Part shown: positions 10,735 through 22,700 of the stretch, one piece after another
Layout of the letters: the number at the start of each line of letters is the position of its first letter
How positions within the stretch are numbered: position 1 is the first letter of the stretch
Source of the DNA: Clarkia xantiana subsp. parviflora
Lineage: Eukaryota; Streptophyta; Magnoliopsida; Myrtales; Onagraceae
Reading direction: 5' to 3'
Length of the DNA: 64,000 nt
NCBI GenBank assembly: GCA_036873135.1
Contig: JAPTYO010000009.1
Span: 42,858,756 to 42,922,755, forward strand
Program-made: the position numbers and the translations under genes
The notes under the pieces: generated by a model
The model's database searches: none
Told to the model about the DNA's origin: nothing
The model's input: the letters and a program-made list of their open reading frames with translations, nothing else

Positions 10735-13700
10735 ATGGCATTACCCAGGAAAGGTAATTACTTACATATGTTATTGTGTTTTTCTGATTGATTAAAACGG
10801 ACGCTCTTACCTGACCTTGATTCTTCATAAGATTGAGAAGAACGCAATGTTAAGCTAATGTATCTTTTTTTTTTTTTTTTTCCGTTCAACGCTTTTGGGG
10901 TTGTAATTCTTCCTGAAAGAGCCGGAACTTTTCACCTTTAGGCATGTTCAGTGTTTTTGTTGTGGTCTAATGAACTGGAATTTACTGTGAACCCACATTC
11001 TCAGAAAATCATAAGGTGAATTTTATGGCATTACCAAAGAAAGGTAATTATTTTTATCATCTCTCTGGTTACGTAATCTTAATGTGAGTGATCTAAGCGT
11101 GGTTTGTCCACTAGTAAATGTTAACAGAACATTTTATAACGAAAGAGAAGCTTTGATGGGGCTTAGCCGATGTTGTATTGAATATACTTAATTGTTAACG
11201 TGCACTTTATAGAAGTTATAAAAGAAGGGATTTTTCAGTTTAGGGTTTACTCTGAGATTAGCCAACGAGGATTACAAAGGTAAAACATTTTCTAGGCTTC
11301 CTGTATGCACTTTAATGATACTATTGACTAGGCTCTGCAAGGTCATCCGTGTTTTAAGATCGAGGGACAGCTTAAAGAATGCTGGATGCAGTAATGTATT
11401 TCATCGCTTCGAGCTAGGAATTTAGACCAGGGGGTTATCCTGGACTCCTGGTTTCTTTGACACATTCCAAGTTGTAGACTATAGTATGATGCTCAGAAAC
11501 ATTAGAGATCATTGTGTGCTGAAGATTACAATGCACCATGAATTGGCAGATTTTCAGGAGAATTGTTGAAGCAGATTGAGTCCCTTTAATACTGAACTGC
11601 TTGGCTCATTAATTTAGGACCATTAAAGTCTATGCAATGGATTGGTCTTGTTATAGACACTGCTGATGTTGAATCTTTATTTGTACCAAAATTTAATATC
11701 TATCTATTTTAACTTCGGAAGACATGTTAAGCGCAAGTAGAGATAAACTAGGTAAGCTTAATGGGATCCGGAGTTCGTATAACTGATAGTATAGAGAGTG
11801 CGCGTAATCCCCAAAAAAGGGAAGTACAGAAGTTGCATTTAATTTATTACTAGTTACCGGAGTAAAAAATAATATTTATGTTTTATTTTTCTATTTCACG
11901 AAAAAAATGTCACAGAATGTGTAAAACGTGGCCTTTTTATTTTATAAATTTCTTTTTGCATGGATCTCTTTTATCCTATTAGTAATCTATCAGTTTAACT
12001 CTTTGTGTATGAAGAATATAAGTGACGCAACCGTCTTCTCCTAATTTGAATATTGCAGTTTTACTAAAGAAGGCAAGCAAACTGGAGTTGAAGGGGCTTG
12101 AGACGAATAAATTCGAGGCAGGGCATCTTTGTGACCTTGATAAATTACTTGATGAGGTGTATACAACACGCCGCCCAGGGTCAGCTGACTATCATAATCG
12201 AACGGACCTGATTCGTATCTTCAATATTATTGCAAAGGAAATATATGGTAATCTTGTTTGTCATTATGTTGCTCCTTGTGTCAGGAATGCTATTCTGGAA
12301 ATATTTTCCCAGACAATTGTTTGATCCTGAATATCCAGTCGAAATGCTGGCTGTTGTTTCTCGTCATAGACTAAAAAATTTCTCAGATAACTACTGCTTT
12401 GATCAGTTTCTTTCTTTCATTCATGTATTTTCCTTTAAATTAATAGTGTCACTCTGCTAAACATATTGGTAATATATGTCATACCATGCGACAAGTACAC
12501 TCATTTTCATTGAAGAAAACAACTTTTCTGTCAAGGACTATTCATAGTCATAATGTATTAATTTTACCGCTTTCTAATTGTTTTCAGGTAATTTGGATTG
12601 CCCTATAGTGGAAGGTTTTGGCTCCTTCATAATGGATATGTTCAGCACAGAGAGTGACTTAGACTTGTCAATTAACTTTGGTAGACCTGAAGTTGAACTC
12701 CCGCGAGAGAAGAAGATTGAAGCGCTTAAGAAGTTCTCCAAGAAGCTGCATTTTCTTCAAAGTAAGTCAGCTTGCTATTCAGTAGCAACTGTCCATACCA
12801 ATATCTTGTTTTTCCTAGAGTCTTATCAAATGGTTGATAGGATGACATATAATTTTTGAATTATGGTCATTGAAATAGGTTGATAGTTCTGGAAGGTAAG
12901 AATTTTTTTGTTTTTTTTTCTATTGAGGTGATGCATATCTCTCTGTAAAGTTGCGACTTTGATTGTGTGGTTTCTTTGATTAAGCTGATACGAGCCTGTA
13001 CAACAGATCCTGTTGTTCAAGTAAGGCCATGAGTGGTTTCTTTGGTATGTCATATATATGTTGGTGAGTTTTGTTCAATGTTCTTGAATTTACACGTGGT
13101 AACTTTAATGTTAATTTTCAATGTGTAGGACAAGGGCATGTGACTGGCATCCAAACTATTACGAGTGCGAGGGTCCCAATCGTGAAAGTCATTGATGTAG
13201 GAACTCAAATTGAATGTGACCTTTCAGTTGAAAACTGGGACGGTGTCCGTAAGTCTCAGATCATTCATATCATTGCTTCCATCGATGAGAGGTTCAAGAA
13301 GCTCAGTTTTCTGGTAACTAATTGATATACACCATTTATTCTAACTTTGTTTTTACTCATTCTAGTGTTTATTTTTATTGTTTTACATGCAGATTGAGAC
13401 TACTTTGTGTGTTGATGCTTATGTTATCATGCTTAAGAGGCTTCAGTCTGTTTTTCTTTTTTTTTTTTGGCCGAAGGCTTGAATCTGTTTGATCCAGCAA
13501 GTTCTCATTTGTTTTTTTCTAACAACTTTTTGGAGTAGTTATTGCATTACATGAAGATAACTGTTAAGTTATGAGATCTAGGTCAACGGGGTGTCGGCTT
13601 TGATCTCACTCCTTATGGGGGATGTGTATGATCCGGTCTTCTCGAGTTGTCTTGCCTTTGTCTATGTCCTTCTTCCTTTCCTTCTTCCCTTGGTTCCTTC

Positions 13701-16700
13701 TCTTCTTCTCTCCCTTTGCCCTGCAAAAGGGGCAATACCAGACACGGAGGAGGGGGGGGTGGTGTCTGGTGAACCCTCTCCGATGCCTAAGTCAGAACTA
13801 TATTTCTAGAGAGATAAAGCTAGAGAGATGTCAGAGCTAAATTGTTCAAAAAATGGCCAAGATGTCCAAATGAGTTGTGAAGGTGGGGTATTTATAGGCA
13901 ACGGTGTCATTAGGGTGGCTTAATGACATCGTTAACCTCTAAACACAATTAATTAACCTTTAAGTATATAATTAAGACCTTAGGATTCGGAGGAGGTAGG
14001 CAGACTGGATCGAGCATGGGCGTCTGAGAGGGGTGTCGGGACCCTTGGGGGGGGGAGGAATCCGACCCCCAAGGGTAGGGGTTGGGTGAGGGCACCCAAC
14101 CCCTCCTAGGGAGGGTGGGGTTGGCCAACCCCATCCCTCCTAGGAGGGATCGGGTCAGCCGACCCGATCTCTCCTAGGAGAGATCGGGTTGGCCAACCCG
14201 ATCTCTCCTAGGAGAGATCGGGTTGGCCGACCCGATCTCTCCTAGGAGAGATCGGGTCGGCTGACCCGATCTCTCCTAGGAGAGATCGGGTTGGTCCACC
14301 CGATCTCCCCTAGGGGAGATCGGGTTGGCTGACCCGATCTCCCCTAGGGGAGGTCGGGTGTGGCCACCCGACCTCACCTAGGTGAGTTCTTCGTTGTCGG
14401 ACGGGCGCTTCGGCCCCGTCCGAGCAGTTGGTGTTCTCGCGAAGTGTCCGGGTTGAAGTTTCGATTTGCAATCATAAATGGGACGATAAAAATACAACGG
14501 TTCGGAAGTCAACGGGTTCAAATTGGGCGTATATCCATCACATGCCCCCGAGTCAACCAATGGCCTAACCCTTGATTGACTCTATTTTAGGATGGTATGA
14601 CACGCGCAATTTGAAACCGGGATTTTACCTTCTTTGTCTGAATGTCTGCTTACCCTTAGATGCGTGCCTCTGACCCTGCCCCCCTGTCTACTGAGATAGA
14701 GGAATTGTAAACGTCAGAGTAGCACGGACGTGTGCCTAGACACACGTCCGTCTGAGGTGGGAGTGATAAACTTATCTCTGCTACAGGTGTATACTCAAAA
14801 AATACAAACTTGCACCGGGGTGTGATACGAGTGCAACTAAATAACTTACGCTTCCAATTTCGTGCCGGGATTTTATCTTAGTGATGAAAAATTTCAGTTT
14901 TGGTCTAAAATTTTCCTAAGTATGGGATACTAGGAAATAAACCTTAGTAGATGTCAACTATGGTAAGTGTGAGTTTAACCATGGTTGATGGGAACTAGTT
15001 TTTGAATCTTGTCCCTTGAAATTTTCCATTCTAAAAATCAACGGTGTTGATTTGGCGACTCTAGAAAAACCCTAATCCTCTGTATTATAAAAGGAGAAGT
15101 GATTACCTCATTCTCATTGTCCTTTTCTCTTCTTTTCCTTTTGGCGGTGGGATTTCTGGTCAAGCTTGTTTCTCGGGGCGTGCGTTGCATTGAGGTACGT
15201 GTCTTCTCTTTTTGTGTAAGCGTTGCCTTTGAGAGATTTAATTATGCTTCTCCTTCAATCGTTTCCTTACTCGTCTCGTTTTTGATTTGTATGTCTTCAT
15301 GATAATATAGTCCTGTTTGATTCGTCATTTTTTCATCTTTTTACCTTCATGTTTCCGCTTACCGGCGGGTGAAGTCCTCCATGTTGGGATTATAATTATC
15401 TCCTTTTGCCCCTTATCTTCGCTTGTTGGCCCGTGGGTCTCTCTGTGCTGGGGTTTGTAACTATCTTCCTTTGTCTCCCCGCCTCTGCCTATTGGCTGAC
15501 GAGGTCTCCTTATGCTGGGAGTTATGACTATCTCCTCCTGCCCCCTGCCTCTGCTTGTTGGCTGATGGGGTCTCCTTATGCTGGGAGTTATGACTATCTC
15601 CCCCTGCCCCCTGCCTCTGCCTATTGGCTGATGGGGTCTCCTTATGCTGGGAGTTATGACTATCTCCCCCTGCCCCCTGCCTCTGCCTATTGGCTGATGG
15701 GGTCTCCTTATGCTGGGAGTTATGACTATCTCCCCCTGCCCCCTGCCTCTGCCTATTGGCTGATGGGGTCTTTCTTGTCGTCTTTCTATTCTTGTCTTTT
15801 GACTTTGTATCCATCATTTAGGGAAATGAGTTCGTATCTCTTGTCCATTGTTTGCTTTCTGTTTTCCTTGGGCTGAGCCTGTGTTTTTTCCGGTCAGCAG
15901 AACTTTCTGGTGATTGATGAGGAGTAAGAGGCCAGTACGTGTGGGAGTGGTTACTTCCGGGACCGGATCTTCGATTGCAAAAAGATCAGTTTTCTATGGT
16001 GCGGGGAGGTGTTCTCTAACTGAAGGTAAGGGTGGTGACGTTAGGGTGCCATCTTCTTTCTATATTGATGCCCCCCAATCGAAGGTCCGGGATCCGTCTT
16101 TTCCTTCCTCCTTGTTTGGTGAGTCCTTGAGCAACTGAGTTTCTTTAGTGTACCTTGGTATTTACTCTGTGCTTTGTTATAGGTAGACTTCGTCTTCCGC
16201 GTCTGAGTCGGAAGGAGCTGTCTCGTCCCCCTGTTGATGGGATTGTCGGGTCCGAGTGGGCGCCTTATTATGGGCGTGGGGCTCGTTTTGACAATCAATC
16301 TTCTTTACAAACTCCTGAAGTTGGAGTTCGTGTTCTGCAGTCTGCTGTTCCTCCTGCTGATCGTGTGTCCCTCTCCAAAGGGTTGGAGGCAACTTATGAG
16401 TTGGCTCGTGATGTGTTGGCTCGTTATGCTCCTGTAATGTTACAAACTGTTTTATCCTTCGGCATACTTCTTCTTCATGTGTTATCCGCCTCATCTTTTA
16501 TTTTTGTTGCAGGGTATGGCCGACCTTGTTAATTTATCCACCCTTGCTATTGATCTTGCTGAGGAGAGGAAGGTATATGAGGACATTTGTGTCTCTCTTA
16601 AATCCAATCTTATTAGCTGTTTGGAGCATAGCCGTATCACTGATTTGCGGTGCCGAGACTTGGAGGGTCGCATTGTTCTTCTCAATGAAGAGGTTGAGGC

Positions 16701-19700
16701 GTTGAAACAAAGGTCTTATCGTGATGAGACACTCCGGGCTGCTGAGTTAGTCTCTCTGGAGGAAATGTTTTGTATGGAGGCGAAGGAGTGTGCCATTGCT
16801 GAGTATAAGGCCTCTTCTGCTTATCAGGCTGCTATGGATGTTCGTTGCTCTGTGGCGAAACGTATTTCCTTGAAGAAGATTCTTGAGCGTATTCATATGA
16901 TTGCTCCTGACTTTCCTTTTTCTCGACTTGGTGATTTGTCGGACTTTGCTATTAAGCATATTGCGAAGATAAGGGAATAGTACCCTTATTTCTTGTGGTA
17001 GTCTCATGTGTTTGTGAGTTGTGGTTGTCTTTAGAGTTTAAAACTCCATCTTTCTTAGTGTTGCCTTCTTTGTGTGATACACTTGTCTCTACTCGTTGTA
17101 TACATGGCCGTGTGCTTATGTCTCTTCTTATGATGCCTCCTTGTGCCTTGTGTATGGCTCTTTGGGTATGGAACCTTCCCTTGGTATATTTCCTTTACTT
17201 ATTCTTCTTTCGTGGTTTCCTTCATGTCATACCTGTAACTTCATAAAGAAAAAACATTATTTGTTCTTCACATTACTTTACTTAGAAATTTCTTTCTCAT
17301 GGTATCCTTCTAAGCATGGTACGATGATCTTTTCTGATACCCCTTACACGGTATACGTTGTACTGTTAGACCAAAGATACGCTCTTGGTGGGCGTCGAAA
17401 TCTGTTCACGAGACAGGCTCTCGGACGGCACTTAACGTTTCACAGGATAGGCTCCCGGAGGGCACAGGTTAGTCCACCAATACCATACCTTCTTGACGGG
17501 TGTCAAACTGTTCACGAGACAGGCTCTCGGACGGCACTTAACGTTTCACAGGATAGGCTCCCGGAGGGCTCAGGTTAGTCCACCAATACCATACCTTCTT
17601 GACGGGTGTCAAACTGTTCACGAGACAGGCTCTCGGACGGCACTTAACGTTTCACAGGATAGGCTCCCGGAGGGCTCAGGTTAGACCAAAGATACGCTCT
17701 TGGTGGGCGTCGAACTGGTAGTTTGAAATCTACCTCAAGATACGCTCTTGGGGGCGTCGAACTGGTAGTGTTTTTTCTACCTCAAGATACGCTCTTGGGG
17801 GCGTCGAATCTGGTAGGTTGCAAATCTACCTCAAGATACGCTCCTGGGGGCGTCGAATTCGTAGTTTTTGGAAACCACTCTCAAGATACGCTCTTGGTGC
17901 GTCGAAGTCGTAGTGTAGTAACTACTCTCAAGATACGCTCTTGGGGGCGTCGAAGGTTGTAGTATGAACACTACTCTCAAGATACGCTCTTGGGGGCGTC
18001 GAGGTTCGTAGTTTTTGGAAACCACTCTCAAGATACGCTCTTGGGGGCGTCGAATGTCGTAGTACGAAGACTACTCTCAAGATACGCTCTTGGTGGCGTC
18101 GAATTCGTAGTATGAACACTACTCTCAAGATACGCTCTTGGGGGCGTCGAATTCGTAGTATGAACACTACTCTCAAGATACGCTCTTGGGGGCGTCGAAT
18201 GTCGTAGTACGAAGACTACTCTCAAGATACGCTCTTGGGGGCGTCGAAGGTTGTTGACTTGAAGTCATATCTGTGTAAGGATAACTTGGTGATTGTAACA
18301 TCACATTCACTGGTAAACTACTACTCTCTTAGGAGCATTCATGTTTTTGTACACTCGGGATGCCTTGGTGCACCAAGACATCCTTTGTAGGAGATCAAAG
18401 ATAGTTGTAGAGTTGGAGTAACTTCGTGAGTTCTCCTTCTCTAGAGTTGTTTTTGAAAAGCTTGTAGAGCTAAAACAAGCAAAATGCTAGATATGAAACT
18501 AAGGATATGGTCTCTTGCTTGTGCTTCCTTCTTATACGTAGTACTTCTTTAGGTGCTCTCCACTGAAGGTGTTTGTGGAGATATACCCCTCCCCATCTTC
18601 GAGGCGGTAGGCGTTGACGTAGGGGACTGACGCTATCTTGTAGGGTCCTTCCCATTTTGGAGATAATTTTCTGACTTGGTCCAAGTGTGAGAACTCATTC
18701 CTTCTTAGTACCAGTTCTCCTACGTGGAATTGTCTCTCCTTGACTTGACGGTTGTAGTATCTTGCTGAGACAAGGCGCATTCGTGTCTGTGCTTCTTCTG
18801 AATTCCACCTTTTATCCTCCACCATGTCTAAATCTAAAAGCCTTGCTTTGTTGTTCTCATGCTCCTCAAAGTACTTGGTCCTCAGTGATTGTACAGCTAT
18901 TTCTGCTGGTGCCACCGCTTCAGTTCCGTATACCAAGCCAAATGGTGTTTCTCCTGTGGATATCTTTGGTGTTGTTCGCACTGCCCATAGGACATTTTCC
19001 AGTTCATCTACCCAACTTCCCTTGGTGGCGTGGAGTCGTTTCTTTAGGCCATCTAGCACTATCTTGTTTGCCGATTCTACTTGTCCGTTTGTCTGGGGGT
19101 GCTTCACTGATGCGAAACGGTGATCTATATTTAGTCTTTCGCAATACCACTGTAACTTCTTGCTCTTGAATTGTGGGCCATTGTCACTTATTATTGCTTT
19201 TGGCACCCCATACCTCGAGACAATGTGAGATTGGATGAAGTTGACGACTTGGTCGTCTGTTGTCTTCCCCATTGCCTTTGCTTCTATCCACTTGGAGAAG
19301 TAGTCTATTGCAACAATTATGCAAGTCTTCTGACCTTTTGTTTTTGGTAGGGGGCCTATCAAATCAATCCCCCATTGTGCGAAAGGCCAGGCTCCTGAGA
19401 TGGAGCTTAGCTTTGCTGGTGGGGCTGTTATATTTCTGGAGTACCTTTGGCAGTGATCACATTTTTGTACCAAGTCTGCTACTTCTTTGCTCAATGATGG
19501 CCAATAGTATCCTAGGTTGTAAACCTTTCGGCTTATTGACCTTGCTCCTTCATGGCACCCCGCCTCTCCCTCATGGAGCTCTGCAAGTACCCTCTCTGTT
19601 TCTGGGTATGCTATGCATTTGAGGAAAGGTGTGGAGTATCCTTTCTTGTAGAGCTCATTGTCCATCACTGCGTAATTCCTAGCCATCCTTTCAATCTTGA

Positions 19701-22700
19701 CTGCTTCCACCTTATCTTTTGGGAGCTTTCCTTCCATGATGTATTGTCTCATTGGTGTCATCCAGACTTCTGCTTCATCTATTGCTAGAACCTCCATTTG
19801 TTCTATCACTGATTGCATTCTTTGCTCCACGAAGTGAACCTCTTTGCCTGCTTCTGCCCCTAAGGCTAGTTTACTTAAGGCGTCTGCCTCTTGGTTTTGT
19901 TCTCTTGGGACAGACTCAATGTCGAAGCTTTGGAAGCTCTTTATTAGGTCCTTGGCTTGCTGCAAGTATCTCTGCATGTTTTCGGACTTTGCAGTGTAGA
20001 TTCCTTTCACTTGGTTGACAACTAGTTGAGAATCACACTTGACCCTTAAATGCTTTGCCCCTACTCCTTTGGCTATCCTCAGGCCAGTTATTAGTGCTTC
20101 GTATTCAGCCTCATTGTTTGTTGCCTTAAAGGTTAGTGCCATGGCATAGCGCATAGGTGTATCGCTGTTTGGTGGGTATAGTAAGAGGCCTGCGCCTGAC
20201 CCTCCTCCGTTGGATGACCCATCAGTATGCATCTCCCATAATTCTTCTGGTTGTGTCTCCTGACTACTACTTGCCTCGCATGTAGTTTTGACTTCTCCCA
20301 AGTCTTCGCCCGGATTAATTCCAGTGAATTCGGCGATAAAATCCGCTAGAGCTTGACCCTTTATGGCTGTTCTTGGGGCGAAATGAATGCGAAACTCACT
20401 TAGCTCGATTGCCCATTTGGTCAGTCTTCCCGATGTGTCTGGTCTCTGCAGGAGGTGTTTCAATGGTTGGTCTGTGAGGACTGTTACTTCATGCCCATGA
20501 AAATACGGTCTCAACTTTCTTGCTGATACAATCAGTGCATAGAGGTACTTTTCTATTGGCAAGTAGTTGATCTCATACTTTGCCAATGTTTTGCTTACGA
20601 AGTATACTGGCAATTGTGTAGCGTTTTCCTCTTTGATTAGTACTGAGCTAACTGCCACGTTGCTCACTGAGATGTAGAGGTAGAGGGGCTCCCCTGGTAT
20701 AGGCTTTGCTAGGGGTGGTAGTGTCTTCAGATGTTGTTTGAGTTGCTGGAAGGCTTCCTCACATCTCGGTGTCCACTCAAATTTCTTGTTTGCCCTTAGT
20801 ACCTCAAAGAAGGGTAATGCCTTGTCTCCTATTTTGGATAGGAATCTGTTAAGGGCTGCCAACCTCCCGTTCAGCCGTTGAACCTCTTTGTGCTTCGTTG
20901 GTGATTGCATTTCTTCAATTGCTTGAAGTTTTTCGGGGTTTACCTCTATGCCTCGCTGGCTTACCATGAAGCCTAAGAACTTTCCTGACTGCACCCCAAA
21001 TGCGCACTTTTTTGGGTTTAGACGGACTTGATATTGCCTCATCCTTTCAAATGTTGAGCGAAGGTTTTCCACATGGTTCTTCTTCTCTTTAGATTTGACT
21101 ATCATGTCGTCCACATACGCCTCCATTGTCTTCCCTATCATGTCCCCAAAGATTTTGTTGACCATTCTTTGGTATGTTGCTCCAGCATTTATGAGTCCGA
21201 AAGGCATCACTGTGTAATGGTATATCTCGCTATTAGCGTAGAATGCTGTGTGGGGGGCGTCCTCAGGGGCCATTTTTATCTGGTTATATCCTGAGTATGC
21301 GTCCATGAAGCTCATTAGTTGGTGACCCGATGTTGCATCCACTAACTGATCTATTCTTGGTAGCGGATATGAGTCCTTTGGGCATGCCTTGTTTAGGTCC
21401 CGGTAGTCAATACACATTCTCCAACTTCCTCCCGGCTTCTTTACCAGTACTGGGTTTGCCACCCATGTCTGGAATCTGATTTCCTTGATGAACTTTGCCT
21501 TTAGTAGCTTTTCTACTTCTTCTTGAATAGCTATCTTTTTATTGCCTCCCATTGGTCTCACCTTCTGTGTTGTTGGCCGCGTTGCCGCGTCTATGTTGAG
21601 CCTATGTGAGATCACATCTTCTGATATCCCTGGCATATCGCTCGGTGACCAGGCGAACAAATCCTTGTACTCCCTTAGTAAGGCGACTAGATGGTTCTCC
21701 TCTTCCTGAGATAAGGCAGTTCCAATTTTAGCCTTCCTATCGGGTTCTTCTATAAGTATCTCTTTTAGTTCCTCCATGGGGGCTGGCCTTCCATGATCTT
21801 CTCTTGGGTCCTCGTCTACTAGTAGGACTTCTCTTGTTTTCTTCCTTTTGCCTAGTGCAATCCTTGCACATTTCCGTGCTACCTTCTGGTTACCCTTTAC
21901 TTCCCCTATCCCTTGGTCTGTGGGGAATTTCACTTTCTGATATAGCGTTGATGGTACCATACCCCACTTGTTGATTGTAGTGGTACCTAGGACCCCATTG
22001 TACTCCTCCATGTCTTCTGTAATGAAGAATGGGACATCAATCTTTAGCTGCCTCTGCCCTGTGCCCAGTGTCACAGGTAGTGTGACTGCCCCCAGTGGGT
22101 ATGTTGGCTCTCCTGAAAATCCTACCAAGGGGGAGTAAACCTGTTTTATGCTACTTGGCCTAACTCCTAGTATACTGAGGATCTTTTTGCTAATGATGTT
22201 GGGTGAGCTTCCACTGTCTATTAGGATTCTCCCAATGTCCATGTCAGTGATCTTCATTGTTATGACCAGGGCATCCTTGTTGTCTGGTAACACATGCTCC
22301 ATGTCTCTTCTTGAAAACTCTATTATGTCTTCTTTCTTTTCCTTTGGTTGTTCTTCTCTTGGCTTAGGAGTCCCTACCTCTGCCATATATGCTTCTCTGG
22401 CATTTGCTGACTCTCCTCCAGCTCCATACCCTCCATGGATGACATATACGTTTGCCATCTTGCTAGTGATAGTTAGGCTTTCTGTCCGAAGCCCGCAGAC
22501 GGCGCCAAGTGTTAAGTTATGAGATCTAGGTCAACGGGGTGTCGGCTTTGATCTCACTCCTTATGGGGGATGTGTATGATCCGGTCTTCTCGAGTTGTCT
22601 TGCCTTTGTCTATGTCCTTCTTCCTTTCCTTCTTCCCTTGGTTCCTTCTCTTCTTCTCTCCCTTTGCCCTGCAAAAGGGGCAATACCAGACACGGAGGAG

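Noticed and set aside
13392..13480. Sequence after TTTTACATGCAG as an exon of the nucleotidyltransferase
   Set aside because: It has a good acceptor, but the translation does not fit the family, and exon 13129-13313 joins directly to 23766 in phase.
15461..15817. Minus-strand repeat protein in B2
   Set aside because: Product of a 66-bp tandem repeat; no start context, no relation to known proteins and not found in the A elements.
17831..18225. Repeat ORFs (RRPQERILRVVF type) as a gene
   Set aside because: Arise from the 50-bp tandem array and change frame with unit length.
17690..18255. CRISPR-like array
   Set aside because: Regular units with variable parts, but the variable pieces are near-copies of each other and the context is a plant retrotransposon.
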